64,000 nt of DNA from Shewanella sp. ANA-3. Lineage in GTDB: Bacteria > Pseudomonadota > Gammaproteobacteria > Enterobacterales > Shewanellaceae. The translations under genes were made by a program, and so were the position numbers. Below the pieces are notes generated by a model. The model worked only from the letters and a program-made list of their open reading frames with translations, ran no database searches and was not told the origin of the DNA. The stretch spans positions 4,402,001 to 4,466,000 of the forward strand of contig NC_008577.1 of the NCBI RefSeq assembly GCF_000203935.1, read 5' to 3'. Shown here one piece after another: positions 34,758 through 43,504 of the stretch (positions are counted from its first letter, which is position 1; each line of letters opens with the position of its first letter).

Positions 34758-36563
34758 CTAACCTTTAGGTAGCACCACAGTTACCACGCAGCCCTGTTGC
34801 CAAGGCAATCTGGCATGTGTCGATTGCTGACAATTTTCAATTTGAATACTGCCATGGTGGCGGCTGACGACATCTTTACAAATTGCTAAGCCCAAACCGA
34901 GCCCCGCATCCTTGGTGGAGGCAAACGAGGCCATTAACTCGCTGGCTTGGCGCTGTAAACCTTCGCCATTATCTATGACTAATACTTTGATTTCACTAGA
35001 GTGATAATAGATCTCAATCCTTAGCTGCCGTGCGCGGTTATCCTTGCAGGCCTCCAGCGCATCGAGACTGTTTTTCACTAGGTTGACCCACATTTGGCTG
35101 AGGCCAACGCTGTCGCCCATCAATTCAAAGGGATGACCTTCGACTTGTAGCGTCACTTGTACCTCGGCGCGGTCTAACTCACGTCGCAGTAGGGCGAGGG
35201 CCTCTTTGACCACTAAGGTGACATTCAGCGATTCAGCCTTGGCCTGACGGCGCTTAAGCAAACCGCGAATACGGTGCACAACTGCCCCCGCCCGTATCGA
35301 TTGCGCGTTGATTTTACCTAAAATATCATAGAGTTCAGGATTATCCTGTCCCAGTCTTTCTAGCTGTATCATGGCGCCTTCACTGTATTGAGTAATGGCG
35401 GCTATGGGTTGATTTAACTCATGGGCTAAGCCCGCGCCAATCTCCCCGAGAATCGCCGCACTCTGCAACCGCTCTAGCTGCAAGGCTTTATCCTTTAACT
35501 GCCGTTCAGTGCTGACCAAAAACTCGCTCTTTTGGCGAAATTTATACTCGAGCCACAGGTGATAAATGGTCGATACGATAAAGATCAGCAGCAATACCCC
35601 GCCCCACTCTTTGTTTTTCTCCATCCATTTATAGACGGTTTGATACAGGGGCGGCGACGCGCCTTGAAGCTGTAATTCTTTAAATAACTCAATCACCTTG
35701 AGCTGGCTCACTGGTGCCGTCCAACCTAAGGTATCGGCGGTAATCGCCGCCGCATGATCGGCGGGCAAGTCAAACAAAGCACGGGTGATTTGCATGGTAA
35801 TCCGCGGCGATACTGTATCCGCCGCCGCAAATGACCAGTTGGGATAGAGCTGAGTGCTCACCTCGCAATCATAGCCAGGCGGATTGGTTGGATGAATAAC
35901 CCGATAGTCGACCTGATTGATAAGCCCGGTTTCAATCATCTCCTCTAAGGTACAAAAAGGCGCAATGGCAGCGTCGGCATTGCCATCGCGCACTTGGTAG
36001 ATTAACGGCTCGAGGGGAAAACCTAAGAATCGCACGTCACCGAAAAACTGCTCCGGCAGATAACCCATTTTATGCAGCAGTCCCATCGCCGCCTGATAGC
36101 CACCGAGTGCCTGCGGATCGCTGGCAACCACATTCTTACCCCGTAAATCCTGCAAACTGCGGATTGGACTATCGGCACGCACAATAATGGTCGCGCCTAT
36201 GGTAAAAGTGCTGCCCTGATGCTTACGACTCTTCATGGTCGCCAACCACGAGAGCGGAAAGTTATTACTCAAGTGCAGATACTGGCCGGGGTTGGTGACA
36301 ATAAATTGCAAATCGTGGCTAAGTAGTTGGCTGCGCATGCCATTAAAATCCACTGGCACCACTTCGAAACGGCTATTGGGGACTTTTTCGCTGAGATAAT
36401 CCATCATTGGCTGCCAGCGTTGTTTCGCCTGTAACACGCCATGATTGGCCAATACCCCCACTTTAAATTCATTCAGGGTAATGTCCTCATCGGCATAGGA
36501 CAAATTGAGCCCCATTAGGCTCAAGATGCAACTCACTACTAGCGCCCTACACCAAGTTACCAT
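34758..36563 (-). CDS. ttrS: TtrS-like sensor histidine kinase with PhnD-type periplasmic domain
   Basis: 601 residues. The signal peptide (about 1-24) is followed by a PhnD-like phosphonate/oxyanion-binding domain (about 30-300, with VGVLANHG, LQDLRGKNVVASDP and GNADAAIAPFCTLEEM), one membrane segment (about 320-340), a coiled coil, a HisKA domain with the phospho-acceptor in GLAHELNQPIAAITQYSEG and an HATPase domain ending near GLGLGLAICKDVV. This is the TtrS/ThsS architecture, known to sense tetrathionate or thiosulfate. The matching regulator gene is divergent, 207 bp away. Confidence 0.85.
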   Translation of the reverse strand: MVTWCRALVVSCILSLMGLNLSYADEDITLNEFKVGVLANHGVLQAKQRWQPMMDYLSEKVPNSRFEVVPVDFNGMRSQLLSHDLQFIVTNPGQYLHLSNNFPLSWLATMKSRKHQGSTFTIGATIIVRADSPIRSLQDLRGKNVVASDPQALGGYQAAMGLLHKMGYLPEQFFGDVRFLGFPLEPLIYQVRDGNADAAIAPFCTLEEMIETGLINQVDYRVIHPTNPPGYDCEVSTQLYPNWSFAAADTVSPRITMQITRALFDLPADHAAAITADTLGWTAPVSQLKVIELFKELQLQGASPPLYQTVYKWMEKNKEWGGVLLLIFIVSTIYHLWLEYKFRQKSEFLVSTERQLKDKALQLERLQSAAILGEIGAGLAHELNQPIAAITQYSEGAMIQLERLGQDNPELYDILGKINAQSIRAGAVVHRIRGLLKRRQAKAESLNVTLVVKEALALLRRELDRAEVQVTLQVEGHPFELMGDSVGLSQMWVNLVKNSLDALEACKDNRARQLRIEIYYHSSEIKVLVIDNGEGLQRQASELMASFASTKDAGLGLGLAICKDVVSRHHGSIQIENCQQSTHARLPWQQGCVVTVVLPKG

Positions 36564-36770
36564 TGCTATTGCCTTGTCTTATATGCCTTTGTCTTCGGGA
36601 CACTCTATAAGCTAGGCAAAAATTAAGCTGTGAATAACGCCAAACTCTCGGATCCAGCCCATGGGATTCGGCTAATTTAGTGATATACCTCCCAAGACCT
36701 CGGCTTAAAATTGAGCCAGCACTCCGGCAGACTTAAGCTAATGGAGTAACAAACCACCGCAAGGGAAACC

Positions 36771-37376
36771 ATGTCCACCAAGCTGCCACTGTATTTAGTC
36801 GATGACGATGAGGCGATTCTCGATTCCTTAGGCTTTATGCTCGGACAATTTGGCTATCAAGTACAAACCTTTAGCAGTGGTCGGGATTTTTTAGCTCAAT
36901 GCCCATTAACCCAGGCGGGCTGCGTGATCTTAGATAGTCGAATGCCGGAGATCACCGGCCAAGAAGTCCAGCAAAAGTTGCTCGAGACCCAAAGTCCGCT
37001 AGGGGTGATCTTTCTAACGGGTCATGGGGATTTGCCCATGGCATTAAGCGCCTTTCGCAAGGGCGCCTGCGACTTTTTTCAAAAACCCGTATCCGGCAAA
37101 GCTTTGGTTCAAGCGATTGAAAAAGCGCATAAAGAAAGCCAAGCCAGTTTTGAACAACAACATCTGCAGCAAAAATTTGCCCAACTGACCGAGCGCGAAC
37201 AACAAGTATTAGCCCATGTGGTTCAAGGCATGACCAACAAGCAGATCTCCGAAGCCATGTACTTATCTTTAAGAACCATCGAAGTCCATCGCGCTAAGAT
37301 TATGAAAAAGCTCGAAGTTAGCAATATGGCTGAACTGGTACAGCATTTAGCTCACCTCAATGCCCTATTGCCCTAG
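36771..37376 (+). CDS. ttrR: TtrR-like response regulator (receiver plus LuxR-type HTH)
   Basis: 201 residues. The receiver domain (about 1-120) has the acidic pair DDDE (about 11), phospho-acceptor Asp in VILDSRMPEITG (about 56), Thr in FLTGHGD and Lys in FQKPVS. The output is a LuxR/FixJ-type helix-turn-helix (LTEREQQVLAHVVQG to TIEVHRAKIMKKLEV, about 138-190). AAGGGAAACC precedes the ATG. With the divergent kinase it forms a complete pair. Its targets may include the octaheme operon about 7-11 kb away; no binding motif could be recognised. Confidence 0.85.
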   Translation: MSTKLPLYLVDDDEAILDSLGFMLGQFGYQVQTFSSGRDFLAQCPLTQAGCVILDSRMPEITGQEVQQKLLETQSPLGVIFLTGHGDLPMALSAFRKGACDFFQKPVSGKALVQAIEKAHKESQASFEQQHLQQKFAQLTEREQQVLAHVVQGMTNKQISEAMYLSLRTIEVHRAKIMKKLEVSNMAELVQHLAHLNALLP

Positions 37377-37463
37377 CCACAACGAACCTCGCAAGCCTGA
37401 CTTACCGACTGTAGCACTCGATAAATCATCTTTTCCTTAGCTAAAGAGACACAAAACAGCCCC

Positions 37464-37482
37464 CTGCGACAAGCTGTCGCAG
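37464..37482 (+). terminator. Hairpin after the ttrR-like gene
   Basis: CTGCGACA-AGC-TGTCGCAG is a perfect 8-bp stem followed by TTTGTC. The T-run is short, so it may be a weak terminator. Confidence 0.45.
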
Positions 37483-37532
37483 TTTGTCACTTTGGCTTTG
37501 TCGCTTAAGCAATAAACTGCCACACTCGGCTC

Positions 37533-37622
37533 AGGTTCTCTCCTTTATGTCCCGTAGGCATTAAAGATCCACTGCTTTAGAACCTTCCCCCGAGAACGGC
37601 CAGTGTTCTCGGGGCTTTTTTA
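37533..37622 (+). ncRNA. Candidate small RNA or attenuator with strong terminator
   Basis: The non-coding stretch 37377-37798 ends its first half in a strong intrinsic terminator: CCCCGAGAAC/GTTCTCGGGG (37588-37614) then CTTTTTT. Upstream, AGGTTCT (37533-37539) pairs with AGAACCT (37579-37585), and GTTCTC at 37535-37540 can instead pair with GAGAAC inside the terminator stem (37592-37597). Two exclusive folds are thus possible. Either a free sRNA of about 90-110 nt, or a leader for the pilin gene at 37799, would fit. No convincing promoter was found, and the 5' end is a guess. Confidence 0.4.
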
Positions 37623-37798
37623 TTTCCCCATTCTGTTCATATTCCCGTTAAATCATTGCTCAATCAAAGAATACGACGAAAGATTTAGCCTGAGGCTAAT
37701 GTAAACCTTATGTTGCTAATTTAAATACTATCAATAGCTTAATGATCATCGTTAAAAGTTAAGTTAGAATATCGCCATCTTAGCAACAGGTGAGCAGT

Positions 37799-38377
37799 AT
37801 GAGCCGTCTACACACATCTAAGGGATTTACCCTAATCGAACTGGTGGTCGTTATCATCATCTTAGGGATTCTTGCCGTGGTCGCGGCCCCTCGTTTTATG
37901 AATCTCAGCCAAGACGCCCACGATGCGCGAGCCAAAGCCGCCTTCGCCGCTTTTACCTCTGGTGTGAAGCTGTATCACAGTTGTTGGCTTGCGGGCGGAC
38001 ACTCGGGTTATACCCAAAATCTTGCCTGCTATGGTGATGGCACAGTTGACTCCACCACTACCGGCTTTCCCCTCGGAAAAGACACAGCCCAAAGCGGTAA
38101 CCAAGGCACGCAATTACAAGGCGCTTTTTGCGGTGAGCTGTGGCAATCCTTACTCGATAATCCGGACACAGTCCTCGCCACTCACTTCGATTGGCAAACA
38201 ACCCCCGATGTCGATATCGTCTATTGGTACAGCGGCGGCGCGATAACCGACTCTAACACTTATTGTTACTTTAACTATGTGTCGGATGATCGCCGCCTTG
38301 GCAGCGAGAATTGGGAGCTAAAATACTATCCCCTCGATGGCCGCACGGTTGTCGGCCGCTCTACCTTATCTCAGTAA
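37799..38377 (+). CDS. Type IV prepilin-like protein (MshA/MshB type)
   Basis: 192 residues from the ATG with AGGTGAG upstream; a GTG three codons earlier lies inside that ribosome site. A short basic leader ends at Gly before FTLIELVVVIIILGILAVVA, the class III prepilin cleavage site with Glu5. The mature domain (about 150 residues) carries four cysteines and the closing EYYPLDG-type loop of MSHA pilins. It stands alone beside hslVU, far from the msh genes at the left end. It may be a minor or alternative pilin. Confidence 0.88.
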   Translation: MSRLHTSKGFTLIELVVVIIILGILAVVAAPRFMNLSQDAHDARAKAAFAAFTSGVKLYHSCWLAGGHSGYTQNLACYGDGTVDSTTTGFPLGKDTAQSGNQGTQLQGAFCGELWQSLLDNPDTVLATHFDWQTTPDVDIVYWYSGGAITDSNTYCYFNYVSDDRRLGSENWELKYYPLDGRTVVGRSTLSQ

Positions 38378-38388
38378 TATCCGTTATC

Positions 38389-38428
38389 AGCCACAGGGCA
38401 TAAAATCCCCAACGCCCTGTGGCTTTTT
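38389..38428 (+). terminator. Terminator of the pilin gene
   Basis: AGCCACAGGGC/GCCCTGTGGCT with a 14-nt loop, followed by TTTTT. Confidence 0.88.
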
Positions 38429-38521
38429 ACGCTTTCACTTGAAATCTGCCCATCCATCCCCATATCTATTCCATCATCCACCGCAGGATTTTCATTGCGG
38501 GCAAGAGAAGAGGATTCAAAA

Positions 38522-39046
38522 GTGACCACTATCGTATCAGTACGCCGTAATAACCAAGTAGTCATCGCCGGCGATGGCCAAGTCTCCCTAGGCAATACCG
38601 TCATGAAAGGTAACGCCAAGAAAGTGCGTCGCTTATATCACAACAAAGTGTTGGCAGGTTTTGCTGGCGGCACCGCCGACGCTTTTACCCTATTTGAGCG
38701 TTTCGAGTCCAAACTCGAGATGCACCAAGGCCATCTATTACGATCGGCCGTTGAACTGGCCAAAGATTGGCGTACCGACCGCATGCTGCGCAAGCTCGAG
38801 GCCATGCTTGTGGTCGCCGATGCCGAAGCGTCACTGATCATCACTGGTAATGGTGACGTAGTGCAGCCAGAACATGATTTAGTCGCCATTGGCTCGGGCG
38901 GTAACTATGCCCAAGCGGCGGCATTAGCCCTGTTACAAAATACCGAATTATCGGCGCTGGAAATTGCAGAAAAGTCGTTGACTATTGCAGGCGATATCTG
39001 CGTATTCACCAATCAATTCAAAACAATTGAAGAACTTAACTACTAA
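38522..39046 (+). CDS. hslV: HslV, peptidase subunit of the HslUV protease
   Basis: 174 residues from a GTG start with AGAGGATTC upstream; upstream codons in the same frame do not belong. The mature protein begins with the catalytic Thr of TTIVSVRRN after Met removal, followed by [20 protein letters not shown] and [10 protein letters not shown], all diagnostic. It forms the proteasome-like dodecamer that degrades proteins unfolded by HslU. hslU follows after 18 bp. Confidence 0.97.
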
Positions 39047-39064
39047 CAGGGCGTGAGGAATATT

Positions 39065-40393
39065 ATGTCTGAAATGACCCCCCGTGAGATTGTCCACGAA
39101 CTGGATGCCCATATTATCGGCCAGAAAAAGGCCAAACGTTCTGTCGCCGTCGCCCTGCGTAACCGCTGGCGCCGTATGCAATTGGATGCCGATTTCCGTC
39201 AAGAAGTCACCCCAAAAAACATTCTGATGATTGGCCCAACTGGCGTAGGTAAAACCGAAATCGCCCGTCGTTTGGCAAAGCTCGCCAACGCTCCGTTCAT
39301 CAAGGTTGAAGCCACTAAATTCACCGAAGTGGGTTACGTGGGTAAAGAAGTCGAGCAAATCATCCGTGATTTAACTGACATCGCCATCAAGCTGACCCGC
39401 GAGCAGCAAATGGGCAAATGCCGTCAACGCGCCGAAGAACACGCCGAAGAGCGTATTCTCGATGCCCTGCTGCCCAAGCCAAAAAACGACTGGGACAACA
39501 CCGACAGCGATACCAGCTCCAATACCCGTCAGATCTTCCGCAAAAAGCTGCGCGAAGGCCAGTTAGATGACAAAGAAATCGATATCGATGTGGCCCAGCC
39601 ACAGGTGGGTATCGAAATCATGTCGCCACCGGGCATGGAAGAAATGACTAACCAACTGCAAAGCCTATTTAAAAACATGGGCCAAGCCCCGGCCAAACGT
39701 CGCAAGATGAAGATCAAAGAAGCCTTTAAGCTGTTGATCGAAGAAGAAGCGGCCAAGCTGGTTAATCAGGAAGATTTAAAAGAGCAAGCCATTGAATTGG
39801 TTGAGCAGCACGGTATCGTGTTCCTCGACGAAATCGACAAAATCTGTAAGCGTGGCGAAACCTCAGGTCCAGACGTATCCCGCGAAGGGGTACAGCGCGA
39901 CCTGTTGCCTTTAGTTGAAGGCTGCACAGTCACCACTAAACACGGCATGGTGAAAACCGACCATATCCTGTTTATCGCTTCGGGCGCGTTCCAAATGGCA
40001 AAACCTTCGGATTTAATCCCAGAGTTACAGGGCCGTTTACCGATCCGCGTTGAGCTAGATGCGTTATCAGCCGATGATTTTAAACGCATTTTAACTGAGC
40101 CACACGCCTCATTGACCGAGCAATATATCGCGCTGATGGCCACCGAAGGCGTGACCATTGAGTTTGCCGAATCAGGCATCGAGAGCATTGCCAAGGCGGC
40201 ATGGCAAGTGAACGAGCGCACCGAAAACATTGGTGCCCGTCGTCTGCATACTGTAATGGAAAAGCTGATGGAAGATATCTCCTATGAGGCGTCCGACAAG
40301 TCTGGCAGCTCATTTGTAATTGATGCCGATTATGTGAGTGCTCACTTAGATAATCTGGTTCAAGACGAAGACTTAAGCCGCTTTATCCTGTAA
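39065..40393 (+). CDS. hslU: HslU, ATPase subunit of the HslUV protease
   Basis: 442 residues from MSEMTPREIV, the usual start. Walker A GPTGVGKTE is near residue 60, the GYVGKEVE pore loop near 90, Walker B FLDEIDKI near 254, and sensor 2 in ENIGARRLHTV. The C-terminal end LSRFIL inserts into HslV. It is an AAA+ unfoldase. A less conserved charged I-domain insertion spans about 110-240. Confidence 0.97.
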   Translation: MSEMTPREIVHELDAHIIGQKKAKRSVAVALRNRWRRMQLDADFRQEVTPKNILMIGPTGVGKTEIARRLAKLANAPFIKVEATKFTEVGYVGKEVEQIIRDLTDIAIKLTREQQMGKCRQRAEEHAEERILDALLPKPKNDWDNTDSDTSSNTRQIFRKKLREGQLDDKEIDIDVAQPQVGIEIMSPPGMEEMTNQLQSLFKNMGQAPAKRRKMKIKEAFKLLIEEEAAKLVNQEDLKEQAIELVEQHGIVFLDEIDKICKRGETSGPDVSREGVQRDLLPLVEGCTVTTKHGMVKTDHILFIASGAFQMAKPSDLIPELQGRLPIRVELDALSADDFKRILTEPHASLTEQYIALMATEGVTIEFAESGIESIAKAAWQVNERTENIGARRLHTVMEKLMEDISYEASDKSGSSFVIDADYVSAHLDNLVQDEDLSRFIL

Positions 40394-40548
40394 CTAGGGC
40401 TGTTATCCAAGCCTGCAATGTTCGCTATCCTACGATACCGAACATTCGTGCAAAATTGTGACTGTGGCTAAGGCTTACACTTTGTAACCTTAGCCACAAA
40501 TTGTTATGTTACAGCTTGTCCATTCCCCGTATTTTCTTGGCACTACCT

Positions 40549-40935
40549 ATGACCACTAGCACACCCAATGTCACCGATCTTAAGCTCAAGCGTAAATCGC
40601 GCATTTTAGAAATCAGCTTCGATAACGGCGAGCAGTATCAACTCAGCTGTGAGATGTTACGCGTCTATTCCCCCTCCGCCGAAGTGCACGGTCACGGTAA
40701 CCCTAAGCTGGTCACCCACAAGAAAAATGTGAATATCACCAGCATCGAACCCGTAGGTAACTACGCAGTTAAAATCGTCTTCGACGATGGCCACGATACC
40801 GGCCTATTCTCCTGGCAGGTACTTTACGATCTCGCCACTCACCAAGTGGAATTATGGGAAAAGTACTTAGCACGCCTACGAGCTGAAAAGGCTTCACGCG
40901 AACCGCTGATCGCAATGAATATAAAGTACAACTAA
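40549..40935 (+). CDS. DUF971 (gamma-butyrobetaine hydroxylase N-terminal-like) protein
   Basis: 128 residues from MTTSTPNVTD; the frame is open for 16 codons more, without a better start. The single domain reads LKLKRKSRILEISFDNGEQY, LSCEMLRVYSPSAEVHGHG, and VGNYAVKIVFDDGHDTGLFSW, the DUF971 pattern. In larger proteins this domain precedes a dioxygenase; as a stand-alone protein it is conserved but uncharacterised and often linked to iron-sulfur biogenesis. The genome to its right up to the photolyase is an accessory island. Confidence 0.88.
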   Translation: MTTSTPNVTDLKLKRKSRILEISFDNGEQYQLSCEMLRVYSPSAEVHGHGNPKLVTHKKNVNITSIEPVGNYAVKIVFDDGHDTGLFSWQVLYDLATHQVELWEKYLARLRAEKASREPLIAMNIKYN

Positions 40936-40945
40936 TCGAATTAAA

Positions 40946-41200
40946 GTCGTGGGGCTTCACCCCACACCCGACCAAGGAGGACTGCTCGTCCTATCCTCCT
41001 TGGATGCTCCAAGATGCCCCAACGGAGTTGAAAGCCCCTTGGGCTCATTGCCAAATTTGCTATCGCTTCCGAAGGATGCGTCCCTGCACCTGCGAAAGCT
41101 AGCTCGCCATCCATGGCGAGACTCACGCAATTTGTCTATTTGCCCTGCGGCAACTCCGAGGGGAAAGTGTATTCTGTAACTTCGGTGTTGGCCGTTAACC
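40946..41200 (+). repeat. Foldback repeat element, copy 1
   Basis: About 255 bp. It begins GTCGTGGGGCTTCACCCCAC (a hairpin), then CCAAGGAGGA/TCCTCCTTGG (second hairpin). After a variable middle with CTCGCCAT/ATGGCGAG it ends around CAACTCCGAGGGG and GTGTTGGC. CGGAGTTG near the left end pairs with CAACTCCG near the right end. Copies 2 and 3 share the ends but not the middle. A small reading frame on the minus strand ending RVWGEAPRL is a by-product of the repeat. Confidence 0.85.
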
Positions 41201-41312
41201 TCAAGAGAGTCATCGGTATTGCAAAATTTAACAATGGGTGTCTCGATTCATTCCATGGGTAGTTTGTGAATCTGTTACTTCTCTTGCTGACCTAAATATC
41301 TAAGGAAAGATA

Positions 41313-41900
41313 ATGTCGGAAAAAGTCCCCTGCACAGCCTGCCAAACCTTAATCATGCCCAGCACAGCCGAACGCAATGCGGGCTTATGTATGCCCTGCA
41401 AAAATGGCAATCGTGAAAATATCGAACAGGCAAAAGCCTATTACCAAAAAGAGCGGGAATTAGATAAAACCTGCCCTTTTAGAGCGCTGTGGAGAGATAT
41501 TGTGGTGCGGGTGCACGACGATAAACTGGGCTTTCACACCCTAAGCGAAGCGGCGCAGCACTATTACGCAGTCAATTGCCTCTCAGGCGAAGTCTACAAC
41601 GGTGGCTTTATCCAGTATTTCGATAACTCATCGGGTGAGCATTATGCTGTTGCCGAGCGCGGTCTTGAGCAAATTGGCGCTTTGCACTCGTTAGCCCTAT
41701 TACAACAGGCTAAACAGGCGGTATTTGGCGACCATCCCGTCCCTATCGACAGAGACCAACGGCTTGCCGCAACCGATAATCCAGTCGCCGAAGCCCGACT
41801 CAATCAACTCGATGATGAGTTTTATAAAGATTTGGATAATCTTGATATCAAGCTAGAGAGCTATGCGATACAGACTGGGTTGGTAGTATCGAGCCGATAA
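41313..41900 (+). CDS. Zinc-ribbon plus DUF4375 (DMP19-like) protein
   Basis: 195 residues with AAGGAAAGATA upstream. Cys7-x2-Cys10 and Cys26-x2-Cys29 form a small zinc ribbon at the N terminus. The rest matches DUF4375/DMP19-like proteins, with AAQHYYAVNCLSGEVYNGGF, IQYFDNSSGEHY and AVAERGLEQIGA. The family has no firm function; DMP19 is known as a DNA-mimic. It lies between repeat copies 1 and 2, in the same orientation, so it may have moved with them. Base composition is close to the core genes. Confidence 0.8.
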   Translation: MSEKVPCTACQTLIMPSTAERNAGLCMPCKNGNRENIEQAKAYYQKERELDKTCPFRALWRDIVVRVHDDKLGFHTLSEAAQHYYAVNCLSGEVYNGGFIQYFDNSSGEHYAVAERGLEQIGALHSLALLQQAKQAVFGDHPVPIDRDQRLAATDNPVAEARLNQLDDEFYKDLDNLDIKLESYAIQTGLVVSSR

Positions 41901-41929
41901 ATATTTTATTTATCGCAATAACACTTAAC

Positions 41930-42184
41930 GTCGTGGGGCTTCACCCCACCCCCGACCAAGGAGGACTGCTCGTCCTATCCTCCTTGGATGCTCCAAGACG
42001 CCCCAACGGAGTTGAAAGCCCCTTGGACATTTAGCGTCCTTATGCTATTGCGTCAGACGCTCGTCCCTGATTCGACTGACGCTATCTCGGCATCCATGCC
42101 TCGCTCACGCAACGAACGCAAATGCCCTGCGGCAACTCCGAGGGGATGGTGTACTTCTGTAACTTCTGTGTTGGCTGTTAATCC
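41930..42184 (+). repeat. Foldback repeat element, copy 2
   Basis: Same length and orientation as copy 1. The first 100 bp are nearly identical and so is the right end; the middle differs (GCGTCAG/CTGACGC and GGCAT/ATGCC stems instead). The long-range stem CGGAGTTG/CAACTCCG is kept. Confidence 0.85.
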
Positions 42185-42309
42185 TAAAAGAATTTTGCAT
42201 GTCGATCTTTCTGATACAAAACAAGCAGAAATCATGCGTGCGCACACTTTATAACCAGAATGTTTTTGCTATTGTGTAAACAAAATTCTAACAGTGTGTT
42301 GTGAGTTAT

Positions 42310-42325
42310 CTTACCAAGTGGTAAG
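42310..42325. promoter_or_regulatory. Perfect palindrome upstream of the SIR2-like gene
   Basis: CTTACCA-AG-TGGTAAG lies 60 bp before the start codon. It could be an operator or overlap the promoter. Confidence 0.45.
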
Positions 42326-42384
42326 TGATGAGATTATGCATATACACATTACACAAACAGTGTGAGCGTAAAGGAGAGCCAGAC

Positions 42385-43383
42385 ATGCCCTACGAAATTG
42401 TAGATTGGGAAGATATTAAAGATGAATACGACGGTACTGTTTTACTTGGTAATGGGGCAAGTATATCAGTAGATGAAAGCTTTCATTATGGTTCATTAAA
42501 GCAGCATTCCATCGATAATGGACTACTGACAGAGGATGTTGAAAATATCTTTGATTTTTTCCATACGGATGATTTCGAATTAATTTTGAGAATCGTATGG
42601 CAAGCAACGAATGTAAATAATTCGCTAGAAATCGAGGACGCTAGAACAGAAACAGCTTATAGGCATGTTAGAGACTGCTTAATAAGTGCCGTACGAGATA
42701 TACATTCCGAGTATGATGACATATCTGATCAACTACCAAGAATTTACAGTTTTCTTAAGCGCTTCAATACTGTCATTCCTCTAAATTATGATCTCATCGT
42801 CTATTGGGCGATGATGTATGGATTGGATATTGATGATGAACATGCATTTAAAGACTGTTTTGTTGGTTCTAAATTTGATGACGATTGGCAAAGATTCAGG
42901 GATCCAATCGGTCGTCAGCGCTCATGTTCCCTTGTTTTTTATCCACATGGAAGCTTGATTCTGGCTAGGGATAAAGTTGAAAACGAGAGGAAAATATCGT
43001 CAGACGGTTTAAGCCTTTTAGATGGCATCCTGACGAAGTGGGAAAAAGGTAGTTATGTGCCTCTTTTTGTGAGCGAAGGTACAAAAGAACAAAAGATTAA
43101 ATCAATACAAAGTAGTTACTACCTGAATACAGTTTTTCGGGAGGTTCTGACCAGCTTGTCAGATAATTTGGTTATATATGGCTGGGGCATTGGGGAACAT
43201 GACATGCACATAATGCAAAGAATAGCCAAATCAGGCATAACCAAAGTGGCAATTTCTGTTTTTAGAAACGATCAGGTCTACTGCAACAGAGTTAATCAAA
43301 TTGTGAAAGATGAATTTGGTGCGAAATGTAAGGTTGTCTTCTTTAATTCCGAAAGTCCAGGGTGCTGGAATAACAACGCTTAG
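42385..43383 (+). CDS. DUF4917-type protein with SIR2-like motifs
   Basis: 332 residues from the ATG at MPYEIVDWED with GGAG eight bases upstream; the frame is open 20 codons further without support. Motifs of the SIR2/STALD nucleotide-binding fold can be seen: GNGAS (22-26), NYD (134-136), HGS (188-190), and YGWGIGEHD (265-273). It is AT-rich, with codon use unlike its neighbours, and lies between repeat copy 2 and inverted copy 3, so it is probably acquired. DUF4917 is my recollection of the family. SIR2-like proteins are known NAD-depleting antiphage effectors, so a defence role is an inference. Confidence 0.68.
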   Translation: MPYEIVDWEDIKDEYDGTVLLGNGASISVDESFHYGSLKQHSIDNGLLTEDVENIFDFFHTDDFELILRIVWQATNVNNSLEIEDARTETAYRHVRDCLISAVRDIHSEYDDISDQLPRIYSFLKRFNTVIPLNYDLIVYWAMMYGLDIDDEHAFKDCFVGSKFDDDWQRFRDPIGRQRSCSLVFYPHGSLILARDKVENERKISSDGLSLLDGILTKWEKGSYVPLFVSEGTKEQKIKSIQSSYYLNTVFREVLTSLSDNLVIYGWGIGEHDMHIMQRIAKSGITKVAISVFRNDQVYCNRVNQIVKDEFGAKCKVVFFNSESPGCWNNNA

Positions 43384-43504
43384 CTAGGCTATCAAGCATA
43401 ACGTCCTACACTCTGTTGCTTTGTACTGCCGCAAAAATTTATTGAGTTCCAATTGTTCAATTTTAGGAAGATAGAATCTCAGTACTCTTTTAAAATACGA
43501 GTAA

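Noticed and set aside
40941..41126. Minus-strand open frame inside repeat copy 1 ending in RVWGEAPRL, with a counterpart in copy 3
   Set aside because: Both are translations of the conserved end of the foldback repeat; their other parts are unrelated and there is no ribosome site.
40946..42184. Integron-type attC sites with gene cassettes
   Set aside because: The repeats lack paired core sites of the GTTRRRY type at their ends, and one copy is inverted relative to its neighbouring gene.
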